DNA of 5,556 nt from Brevundimonas sp. (lineage in GTDB: Bacteria > Pseudomonadota > Alphaproteobacteria > Caulobacterales > Caulobacteraceae). A program made the position numbers and the translations under genes. Under the pieces are notes generated by a model, which did not search any database, was not told the DNA's origin, and was given only the letters and a program-made list of their open reading frames with translations. Of this stretch, positions 1 through 4,895 are shown in pieces. The DNA is taken from NCBI GenBank assembly GCA_022712235.1, contig JALAGW010000030.1:1-5556 (forward strand). Reading direction: 5' to 3'. Position 1 is the first letter of the stretch. Every line of letters starts with the position of its first letter.

Positions 1-466
1 CGGATCGGGCGGCGGCGTTCTGACCGCCTGGATCGTCGGCAAGACCGACCGCTTCAAGGCCGCCGCCAGCCAGAAGCCGGTGATCGACTGGGCCAGCTTC
101 GTCCTGACCGCCGACAACCCGGCCTTCTTCGCCCGTTACTGGTTCGGCGAATATCCGTGGGAGAACCCCGAGGCCTACTGGCGTCGCTCGCCGCTTTCGC
201 TGGTCGGCAATGTGAAGACGCCGACCCTGGTCGTCGTGGGCGACGAGGACTACCGCACCCCTGTCAGCGAGTCGGAGCAGTATTACAGCGCCCTGCAACT
301 GCGCGGCGTGCCCACCGCCCTGGTGAAAATCCCCGGCGTCGGCCACAGCCTGGCGGTCCGTCCGTCCCAGAACGCCGCCAGGATCAGCGCCATCCTGGCC
401 TGGTTCGACCGCTACAAGGACGGCGCTCCGGCTTCGACAGCCTCTCCCGCAACAACAGCGCCCTAA
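1..466 (+). CDS. S9 family (prolyl oligopeptidase type) serine peptidase, C-terminal end only
   Basis: This is the last ~154 codons of a gene entering from the left; the reading frame is already open at base 2. The first residues read GSGGG, which fits the G-x-S-x-G nucleophile elbow of the alpha/beta hydrolase fold, with the catalytic Ser at bases 5-7. The other triad members are recognisable: Asp in GDEDYRTP (about 241-264) and His in GVGHSL (about 337-354). The segments TAWIVGKTDRF, RSPLSLVGNVKTPTLV and SEQYYSALQLRGVPTALV are typical of S9 acylaminoacyl-peptidase or dipeptidyl-peptidase-like enzymes, which release short peptides or dipeptides. The beta-propeller that normally precedes this domain lies outside the window, so the exact subtype and any signal peptide cannot be judged. 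The tail after the last helix is rich in Ala, Ser, Thr and Pro. An internal GTG at 80 is not the start, because the catalytic Ser lies upstream of it. A hairpin terminator follows 22 bases after the stop. Confidence 0.9.
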   Translation, partial: GSGGGVLTAWIVGKTDRFKAAASQKPVIDWASFVLTADNPAFFARYWFGEYPWENPEAYWRRSPLSLVGNVKTPTLVVVGDEDYRTPVSESEQYYSALQLRGVPTALVKIPGVGHSLAVRPSQNAARISAILAWFDRYKDGAPASTASPATTAP

Positions 467-488
467 GCACAGGATCAGAATCGCCAAA

Positions 489-517
489 GGCCGCCGGATC
501 ACCCCGGCGGCCCTTTT
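489..517. terminator. Probable bidirectional intrinsic terminator
   Basis: A perfect 9-bp inverted repeat (GGCCGCCGG at 489-497, CCGGCGGCC at 504-512) with a 6-base loop is followed on the plus strand by CTTTT (513-517). This ends the S9 peptidase gene, whose stop is at 466. On the minus strand the same stem is followed by TTT (488-486), so it could also stop transcripts from the minus-strand tRNA-Gln gene that converges on it. The plus-strand role is the stronger inference, because the minus-strand T-run is only three bases. Confidence 0.75.
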
Positions 518-641
518 CCTGGGCGGCATGGTTCATCATGCCTCACGCCAGGCACAGACAAGACGTCAGCCGCCCTGGCGGTTACACATTATAATATAGG
601 GGAAGCTTTGAGCGCTCGGGGTTCTCGCCCAGAAGGGCGGA

Positions 642-715
642 TGGCTGGGGAACTAGGACTCGAACCTAGAATGACGGTACCAAAAACCGTAGTGTTACCA
701 TTACACCATTCCCCA
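642..715 (-). tRNA. tRNA-Gln (anticodon UUG)
   Basis: Read on the minus strand, the 74 bases fold into a full cloverleaf with encoded CCA. The acceptor stem is TGGGGAA (715-709) with TTCCCCA (652-646), followed by discriminator G at 645 and CCA at 644-642. The D-stem is GTGT/ACAC with GG in the loop. The anticodon stem is ACGGT/ACCGT with the seven-base loop TTTTGGT, placing anticodon TTG at 683-681, which reads CAA and, by wobble, CAG. The T-stem is CTAGG/CCTAG around TTCGAAT. The weak U1-A72 first pair and discriminator G73 are features recognised by glutaminyl-tRNA synthetase. It is a single gene, divergent from the tRNA-Pro gene. Confidence 0.97.
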
Positions 716-758
716 GCAGGTCCGGCGCGCCCCGCAGTTCGTCGCAGCGAGGAGCGGT

Positions 759-787
759 GAGATACGCCAAGCTTTTCGGGGATGCAA
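759..787 (-). promoter_or_regulatory. Possible promoter of tRNA-Gln
   Basis: On the minus strand, TTGCAT (787-782) and TATCTC (764-759) are separated by 17 bases. TATCTC matches five of six positions of the alphaproteobacterial TANAWC -10 element. Transcription would start near 752, giving a leader of about 37 bases before the tRNA. The placement is sensible, but the -35 match is weak. Confidence 0.4.
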
Positions 788-790
788 CAC

Positions 791-810
791 TGAAAACATA
801 AGAATTTTCA
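791..810. repeat. AT-rich inverted repeat between the divergent tRNA promoters
   Basis: TGAAAA (791-796) and TTTTCA (805-810) form a perfect 6-bp inverted repeat around eight bases. It sits in an unusually AT-rich patch of an otherwise GC-rich intergenic region. It lies just upstream of the proposed tRNA-Gln -35 element, about 40 bases upstream of the proposed tRNA-Pro -35 element. It could act as an AT-rich upstream promoter element or a protein-binding site for either gene. No known operator was recognised. Confidence 0.35.
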
Positions 811-848
811 TCGAGCAGCGAGTTTCCAAAAAGCATCGAATTCCCCGC

Positions 849-877
849 TTGCGAGGTCCGAAACGGATGGCTATAAG
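849..877 (+). promoter_or_regulatory. Probable promoter of tRNA-Pro
   Basis: TTGCGA (849-854) and TATAAG (872-877) are 17 bases apart. The wider -10 sequence GCTATAAG (870-877) matches seven of eight positions of the Caulobacter housekeeping consensus GCTANAWC. The spacing also fits that consensus: TTGCGAG, then 14 bases, then GCTATAAG. The predicted start near 884 would leave a leader of about 44 bases before the tRNA at 928. Confidence 0.55.
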
Positions 878-927
878 CCCCCTCCTCGACGCAACGACGG
901 CCTCTGGCCCGCGTCGGGAAGAAATGT

Positions 928-1004
928 CGGAGTGTGGCTCAGTCTGGTAGAGCACTGCGTTCGGGACGCAGGGGTCGGAGGTTCGAATCCTCTCACTCCG
1001 ACCA
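928..1004 (+). tRNA. tRNA-Pro (anticodon CGG)
   Basis: The 77 bases form a complete cloverleaf with encoded CCA. The acceptor stem is CGGAGTG (928-934) with CACTCCG (994-1000), discriminator A at 1001 and CCA at 1002-1004. The anticodon stem is CTGCG/CGCAG (955-959, 967-971) with loop TTCGGGA, so the anticodon is CGG at 962-964 and reads CCG, a codon expected to be frequent in a GC-rich genome. The T-arm contains GGTTCGAATCC. The C1-G72 first pair with A73 is characteristic of bacterial tRNA-Pro. Five Ts directly follow the CCA. No strong hairpin terminator was found before the next gene, so read-through into the DUF924 gene is possible. Confidence 0.97.
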
Positions 1005-1081
1005 TTTTTCCTTACATCGCCAGGTGATTTTCCCCTTTCGGGGGCGGTGCATTTGCGTGCGTGCGCGACTAGCTTCGCGGC

Positions 1082-1630
1082 ATGGTCAAGCTGCTTACCC
1101 CCGCCGAAGTCGTCGCCTTCTGGATCGAAGCCGGTCCCGACAAATGGTTCGCCAAGGACGCCGCCTTCGACGTCGCCTTCACCGAGCGATGCCGCGACAC
1201 CCATTTCGCCGCCGCCGCCCGCACGCTGGACCATTGGACCGCGACTCCCGAGGGAACGCTGGCCCTCATCATCCTGCTGGACCAGTTGCCGCGAAACGCC
1301 TTCCGCGACACGGCGCACATGTTCGCCACCGATCCGCTGGCCCTGATGTTCGCGAGGGCGGCCATCGCACGCGGCGACGATCGCAAGGTGGCCCCCGATC
1401 TGCGCCCCTGCGTCCTGATGCCGCTGATGCATTCGGAATCGCTCGAGGATCAGGAAGCCCTGCTGACCCTGCTGGACGAGACCGACCAGCCGAACACCTT
1501 CAAGTTCGCCGTCATCCACCGCGACATCATCGCCCGCTTCGGCCGCTTCCCTCACCGCAACGCCTGCCTGGGCCGCGAAACCACGGCGGACGAGGCCGCC
1601 TTCCTGGCCGGAGACGGCTTCAAGGGCTAA
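1082..1630 (+). CDS. DUF924 family protein
   Basis: The protein has 182 residues, a usual length for the DUF924 family (PF06041), which is all-helical and TPR-like and whose biochemical function is not established. Family hallmarks are visible: an N-terminal VVAFWIEAGPDKWFAKD segment (10-26) near the substrate-like pocket, LDQLPRN (66-72), the MPLMHSES segment (113-120), and RDIIARFGRFPHRN (147-160) near the C-terminus. No signal peptide or membrane helix is present, so it is probably cytoplasmic. The ATG at 1082 is chosen because the family's conserved start region follows at once. No Shine-Dalgarno sequence precedes it (the upstream bases are GACTAGCTTCGCGGC), so translation may be leaderless or rely on another signal. 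It stands alone: tRNA-Pro ends 77 bases upstream and the next gene starts 82 bases downstream. Family assignment is firm; function is unknown. Confidence 0.9.
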   Translation: MVKLLTPAEVVAFWIEAGPDKWFAKDAAFDVAFTERCRDTHFAAAARTLDHWTATPEGTLALIILLDQLPRNAFRDTAHMFATDPLALMFARAAIARGDDRKVAPDLRPCVLMPLMHSESLEDQEALLTLLDETDQPNTFKFAVIHRDIIARFGRFPHRNACLGRETTADEAAFLAGDGFKG

Positions 1631-1646
1631 ATGTCGGGCAACCGTC

Positions 1647-1670
1647 TTGGGCTTATTGCAAAGCTAAAGT
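1647..1670 (+). promoter_or_regulatory. Possible promoter of the CsgG-like gene
   Basis: TTGGGCT (1647-1653), nine bases, then GCTAAAGT (1663-1670) resembles the Caulobacter housekeeping pattern TTGACGS, 10-14 bases, GCTANAWC. The -10 part matches well, but the spacer is one base short and the -35 is imperfect. It lies in the 82-base gap after the DUF924 gene, about 43 bases before the start codon. Confidence 0.25.
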
Positions 1671-1695
1671 AGTTCAGTTCCCTTCCAGCTTGCTC

Positions 1696-1703
1696 AAGGG
1701 GGG
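1696..1703 (+). promoter_or_regulatory. Ribosome binding site of the CsgG-like gene
   Basis: The purine run AAGGGGGG (1696-1703) ends nine bases before the ATG at 1713. It supports that start, which also begins a well-formed signal peptide. Confidence 0.7.
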
Positions 1704-1712
1704 ATCTGTCTC

Positions 1713-2660
1713 ATGAAAATCGCTAGTCTCGCCGCCGTCGCATTGGCGGCCCTGACCACCGTCGCCGCTGCGGCGCCTGCCGAGGCCCAGGCCCGGCGCA
1801 GCAACGCCCAGCAGACGCAGGACGCCCAGATGGCGCAGATCCCGCGCTGCCGCGAAAGCCTCGGCTCCATCACCATTGCGGATGGCCAGTCCGACTATTG
1901 GCGCGATCTACAGCTGTCCCCGCCGCAAAGCCTGCTGCGCGTGGTCATTCAACGTTCGGGCTGCTTCACCCTGGTCGATCGCGGCACAGGCATGAGCGTC
2001 GCCCAGCGCGAACGCGAACTGGCCGCTGGCGGCGATCTGCAGCGCGGCTCCAACGTCGGCGGCGGTCAGGTTCGCGCAGCTGACTATGTGCTGGTGGGTG
2101 AAATCGCGAGCCAGAACGCCAACACCGGCGGCAACGCCCTGGCGGGCCTGGCCGGCGCCGCTCTCGGCGGCCGCGCCGGTGCGCTCGTGGGCGGCCTGCG
2201 CACGCGGAACATGGAGGCCAACACGGTTCTGTCGCTGACCAATGTCCGCACCTCGGAAACCCAGCTGGTCACGGAAGGCTACGCCTCCAAGCGCGACATG
2301 AGCTGGGGCGTGGGCGCCGCCGGCTTCGGAGTCGGCGCCCTGGGCGGCGGCAGCTATGAGAACACGGAAATCGGCCGCATCGTGGCCCAGTCCTTCATCC
2401 AGGCCTACACCGACATGGTGACCCAGATGGGCGGCCTTGAGGGCGGCGCGGCGGCGCAGGCCGCTCCGATCCAGACCTACACGGTCCAGCAGGCCTCGAC
2501 CCTGCGCTCTTCGGCCAACGGCGGCTCGGTGGTGCGGGCCCTGCCCGTGGGTCTGCGCCTCTATCCGACCGGCAACCGCGAGGGCGCCTGGTGGGAAGTC
2601 ATGGACGACAACGACAACGTCGGCTGGGTTCAGAACGAACGCCTCGCGCCCGGAACCTGA
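1713..2660 (+). CDS. Exported CsgG/HfaB-like protein with C-terminal SH3-like domain
   Basis: This 315-residue protein starts with a signal peptide: a Lys, then an Ala-rich hydrophobic stretch, with likely cleavage after APAEAQA (21-27). Residues about 46-240 resemble the CsgG/HfaB family (PF03783), whose members form outer-membrane secretion pores for curli subunits (CsgG) or anchor the Caulobacter holdfast (HfaB). Supporting segments are SLLRVVIQRSGCFTLVDR (73-90), ADYVLVGEI (123-131), the Gly/Ala-rich stretches 139-161 and 199-213 in the region of the pore-forming loops, and NTEIGRIVAQSFIQAYTDMV (217-236). Residues 255-313 (TYTVQQASTLRSS to GWVQNERL) look like a bacterial SH3-like domain, often a wall- or protein-binding module. 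Unlike CsgG, no lipobox Cys follows the signal peptide. The only cysteines, C46 and C84, could form a disulfide. No curli or holdfast genes are adjacent. The CsgG-like call is good; the pore role is inference. Confidence 0.8.
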   Translation: MKIASLAAVALAALTTVAAAAPAEAQARRSNAQQTQDAQMAQIPRCRESLGSITIADGQSDYWRDLQLSPPQSLLRVVIQRSGCFTLVDRGTGMSVAQRERELAAGGDLQRGSNVGGGQVRAADYVLVGEIASQNANTGGNALAGLAGAALGGRAGALVGGLRTRNMEANTVLSLTNVRTSETQLVTEGYASKRDMSWGVGAAGFGVGALGGGSYENTEIGRIVAQSFIQAYTDMVTQMGGLEGGAAAQAAPIQTYTVQQASTLRSSANGGSVVRALPVGLRLYPTGNREGAWWEVMDDNDNVGWVQNERLAPGT

Positions 2661-2687
2661 ACAAGCGATCACCAGACCAGCGACGAG

Positions 2688-2720
2688 CGCCCGCCGACCT
2701 GTTCGGCGGGCGTTTCTGTT
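2688..2720 (+). terminator. Intrinsic terminator after the CsgG-like gene
   Basis: A perfect 10-bp stem, CGCCCGCCGA (2688-2697) with TCGGCGGGCG (2703-2712), closes a 5-base loop and is followed by TTTCTGTT. It begins 27 bases after the stop of the CsgG-like gene and separates that gene from thyA. Confidence 0.88.
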
Positions 2721-2783
2721 TCTGTGGGCAATGATTCGTCCAAGGGTGACGCCGCGACTGATTCGGGCCCATCTTCCCTTCCC

Positions 2784-3641
2784 ATGACCGTCGCTCTCGC
2801 CCTCGCCGATCTGGAAGCCCGCAGCGGAGCCGTCCCGGCCGATCACCCGGAGTGGCAGTATCTCAACCTGCTGCGCGACATTCTCGACAACGGCGTGCGT
2901 CGCGACGACCGCACCGGCACCGGGACGCTCGGCGTCTTCGGCCGCCAGATGCGTTTCGACCTGTCCAAGGGTTTTCCCCTTCTGACCACCAAGAAGCTGC
3001 ACACGCGCTCGATCTTCATAGAGTTGCTGTGGTTCCTGCGTGGCGACACCAATATCGGCTGGCTCAAGGACAACGGCGTCGGCATCTGGGACGAATGGGC
3101 CGACGAGAACGGAGACCTCGGCCCCGTCTATGGCAAGCAGTGGCGCTCCTGGGCCGCGCCGAACGGCGCGAGCATCGACCAGATCCAGAAGCTGGTTCAC
3201 GGCCTGAAGACCAACCCCAACAGCCGTCGACACATCGTCAGCGCCTGGAACCCGGCCGACGTCGACGACATGGCCCTGCCGCCCTGCCACTGCCTGTTCC
3301 AGTTCTTCGTCGCCGACGGCAAACTCAGCTGCCAGCTGTATCAGCGCAGCGCCGACGTCTTCCTGGGCGTGCCGTTCAACATCGCCTCCTACGCCCTGCT
3401 GACCATCATGCTGGCCCAGGTGGTCGGGCTGGAGCCCGGCGACTTCGTCCACACCTTCGGCGACGCCCACCTGTATCTGAACCATCTGGAGCAGGCCGAG
3501 CTGCAGCTGACCCGCGCGCCCCTGCCCCTGCCGACCCTGACCGTCGCGCCGAAATCCGACCTCTTCGCCTACGAACTGTCGGACTTCGTCGTCAGCGACT
3601 ACGCGCCCTGGCCGCACATCAAGGCCGAAGTGTCGAAGTGA
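2784..3641 (+). CDS. thyA: Thymidylate synthase
   Basis: ThyA converts dUMP to dTMP using 5,10-methylenetetrahydrofolate as methyl donor and reductant, the only de novo dTMP route where ThyX is absent. From the ATG at 2784 the protein has 285 residues; E. coli ThyA has 264, and the extra length is at the N-terminus. Seen motifs: DRTGTGT (42-48, with the phosphate-binding Arg), RGDTNIGWL (86-94), IWDEWADENGDLGPVYGKQWR (101-121), SRRHIVSAWNP (147-157), the nucleophile Cys168 in PPCHCLFQF, QRSADVFLGVPFNIASYALL (187-206, dUMP contacts) and GDAHLY (226-231). All expected catalytic residues are present. A GTG at 2724 would add 20 non-conserved residues and abut the terminator tail, so it was not chosen. 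The chosen ATG has no clear Shine-Dalgarno sequence, so the exact start is uncertain. No convincing promoter was found in 2720-2783. The stop overlaps the next start by four bases (GTGA), making this the first gene of a three-gene coupled set. Confidence 0.96.
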   Translation: MTVALALADLEARSGAVPADHPEWQYLNLLRDILDNGVRRDDRTGTGTLGVFGRQMRFDLSKGFPLLTTKKLHTRSIFIELLWFLRGDTNIGWLKDNGVGIWDEWADENGDLGPVYGKQWRSWAAPNGASIDQIQKLVHGLKTNPNSRRHIVSAWNPADVDDMALPPCHCLFQFFVADGKLSCQLYQRSADVFLGVPFNIASYALLTIMLAQVVGLEPGDFVHTFGDAHLYLNHLEQAELQLTRAPLPLPTLTVAPKSDLFAYELSDFVVSDYAPWPHIKAEVSK

Positions 3642-4492
3642 TCCGCCGGCCGCCGCTCTTCATCGGCTCCTCGGTCGAGGGGCTGGAGGTGGCCTATGCG
3701 CTGCAGGAGAACCTGGAGTTCGACTGCGAGCCGACCGTCTGGCCTCAGGGCGTATTCCAGCCCTCCAGCGCCGCCCTGATCGATCTCTACGCCTGGAGCC
3801 GGAAGGTCGAGTTCGCCGTCTTCGTCTTTACGCCCGATGACGTGGTCCGCATCCGGGGCCGGACGGTCCAGGCGGTGCGCGACAATGTCCTGTTCGAGCT
3901 TGGCCTGTTCATCGGCGCCCTGGGGCCGCGTCGCTGCTTCTTCGTCATGCCGCACGGGGCCGAGCTTCATCTGCCGTCCGACCTGATCGGGGTCGAGCCG
4001 CTCCGCTATGTGGCCGACCGGCGCGATCAGAACCTGAGGGCCGCGCTCGGCCCGGCCTGCAACCGCGTGCGACAGGCCCTGCGGCTGGAACCCGCCGCCG
4101 TCCCCTCGGCCGCCAGCGAGGCGACCGCGCCGTCCGAAACGCCTCTGCAACTGGCCGCGCAACTGGTCGCCGCCTGGGACGACGAGCCTGTGCTCGGCGC
4201 CCGCCAGGTCCTGCGCGACGGCGTTCCCTTCCACATCGCCGACGACCACGACGGCGAGGCCACCGCCGCCCTGTCCACGGTCTTCAACTTCCTGAACAGC
4301 ATGGCGGATGGGGTCCTGAGCGGGCGTATCGACGCCGCCGTGGCGCGCGACGCCTTCCAGCAACCCGTCATCGAGATCTGGACCCGCGCCTACGGCTATT
4401 TCGTACCGGCCGGCGGCGATCCCGAAGAGGCCTGGTCGCCCGCGCCGCCTCTGGCTGTTCTCGCCAACCAATGGGCCTCGATCCGCACCTGA
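3638..4492 (+). CDS. TIR-like (CAP12/Pycsar effector type, PF10137) protein with unassigned C-terminal region
   Basis: The protein has 284 residues, starting at a GTG that overlaps the thyA stop (GTGA at 3638-3641). Residues 5-125 match the TIR-like family once annotated as predicted nucleotide-binding proteins and now known from CBASS (Cap12/TIR-STING) and Pycsar (PycTIR) effectors, which destroy NAD+ to stop phage spread. Seen features are LFIGSS (7-12, first strand), a conserved Trp-containing segment EPTVWPQGVF (31-40), EFAVFVFTPDD (58-68), the signature RDNVLFELGLFIGALG (81-96) with Glu87 as the expected NADase glutamate, and LPSDLIGVEPLRY (112-124). A linker rich in Ala, Ser, Thr and Pro (about 151-168) leads to a mostly helical C-terminal region (169-284), including LSTVFNFLNSMADGVLSGRID (212-232). 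That region faintly recalls DUF4760-like helices, but I do not recognise it. It shows no clear STING or cyclic-nucleotide-binding motif, and no cyclase gene is nearby. The domain call is seen; NADase activity and a defence role are inference. Base composition resembles its neighbours. Confidence 0.82.
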   Translation: MIRRPPLFIGSSVEGLEVAYALQENLEFDCEPTVWPQGVFQPSSAALIDLYAWSRKVEFAVFVFTPDDVVRIRGRTVQAVRDNVLFELGLFIGALGPRRCFFVMPHGAELHLPSDLIGVEPLRYVADRRDQNLRAALGPACNRVRQALRLEPAAVPSAASEATAPSETPLQLAAQLVAAWDDEPVLGARQVLRDGVPFHIADDHDGEATAALSTVFNFLNSMADGVLSGRIDAAVARDAFQQPVIEIWTRAYGYFVPAGGDPEEAWSPAPPLAVLANQWASIRT

Positions 4493-4800
4493 TGAAACTG
4501 ACCGACCTGCAGGCGGACGTCCTGCGCATCTCCGACATCTACGCCCGCGAGCACGCCATCGACCGTGATCGGGACTGGGCCCTGCTCAAGCTGCAGGAAG
4601 AACTGGGCGAACTGACCAAGGAGCACCTGAACCTTTCCGGCCGCGCGCGCGGCAAGCCCGACGCTCAGTCCCTGGGCGATGAGGCCGCCGACGTCCTTGG
4701 CATGCTGCTCATCTACTGCGACCACGCCGGCATCGACCTGGAAGCCGCCATGCAACGCAAATGGTTGAAGTGGCTGGAGCCGGAAGCACAAAAAGCCTAA
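4492..4800 (+). CDS. MazG-like nucleotide pyrophosphohydrolase
   Basis: This small protein (102 residues) carries the metal-binding pattern of the all-alpha NTP pyrophosphohydrolase superfamily (MazG and dUTPase-like). Glu36, Glu37 and Glu40 lie in KLQEELGE, and Glu64 and Asp67 in LGDEAADVLG, giving EExxE and ExxD on two helices. Such enzymes hydrolyse (d)NTPs to NMPs and pyrophosphate, often clearing non-canonical nucleotides. A single-domain form of about 100 residues is typical of the MazG-like subgroup; the substrate cannot be read from sequence. The ATG at 4492 overlaps the stop of the upstream gene (TGATG), pointing to coupled translation. An in-frame ATG at 4471 would add seven residues inside the previous gene and is less likely. 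With thyA two genes upstream, a role in pyrimidine deoxynucleotide balance is plausible but inferred. No T-rich terminator follows, so transcription may continue into the aquaporin gene. Confidence 0.82.
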   Translation: MKLTDLQADVLRISDIYAREHAIDRDRDWALLKLQEELGELTKEHLNLSGRARGKPDAQSLGDEAADVLGMLLIYCDHAGIDLEAAMQRKWLKWLEPEAQKA

Positions 4801-4847
4801 TCGTAAACTCCCGTAACGCCGTCTGGCGAAACCTCGAGACTCGGCGC

Positions 4848-4891
4848 ACCCTCCCTGATCCGTGTCGATGCGGGGCATGAAACGGGAGGGT
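4848..4891 (+). promoter_or_regulatory. Possible hairpin masking the aqpZ ribosome binding site
   Basis: ACCCTCCC (4848-4855) is perfectly complementary to GGGAGGGT (4884-4891). The right arm contains the purine-rich Shine-Dalgarno GGGAGGG (4884-4890), five bases before the aqpZ ATG at 4896. The 28-base loop contains a smaller hairpin, ATGC (4868-4871) with GCAT (4875-4878) around GGG. If transcribed, the eight-pair stem would hide the ribosome binding site, so translation could be switched by temperature, a protein, a small RNA or upstream translation. No named riboswitch was recognised. Confidence 0.45.
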
Positions 4892-4895
4892 TGTC

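Noticed and set aside
626..639. CGCCC/GGGCG hairpin just past the tRNA-Gln 3' end as its terminator
   Set aside because: It has five pairs with a four-base loop but no T-rich tail on the minus strand. The stem at 489-512 is a better candidate.
642..715. tRNA-Gln 3' end as an integration site of a mobile element
   Set aside because: No duplicated tRNA end, integrase or element-like gene is visible in the window.
1032..1043. Small CCCC/GGGG hairpin after tRNA-Pro as a terminator
   Set aside because: The stem has only four pairs and no T-run follows it; the Ts lie before the stem.
2724..2783. GTG at 2724 as an alternative thyA start
   Set aside because: The 20 added residues do not resemble ThyA, and the start would fall directly in the tail of the terminator at 2688-2720.
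1908..3617. A 569-codon open frame on the minus strand
   Set aside because: It lies opposite the CsgG-like gene and thyA, both clearly recognised, and its translation has no recognisable domain. Long antisense frames are expected in GC-rich DNA.
2852..3637. Upstream extension of the TIR-like reading frame through thyA
   Set aside because: The frame stays open but encodes an Arg/Pro-rich shadow of thyA. The conserved TIR-like sequence begins right after the GTG at 3638.
4471..4491. ATG at 4471 as the start of the MazG-like gene
   Set aside because: It gives a longer overlap with the upstream gene and adds non-conserved residues. The TGATG junction at 4490-4494 is the more usual coupled start.
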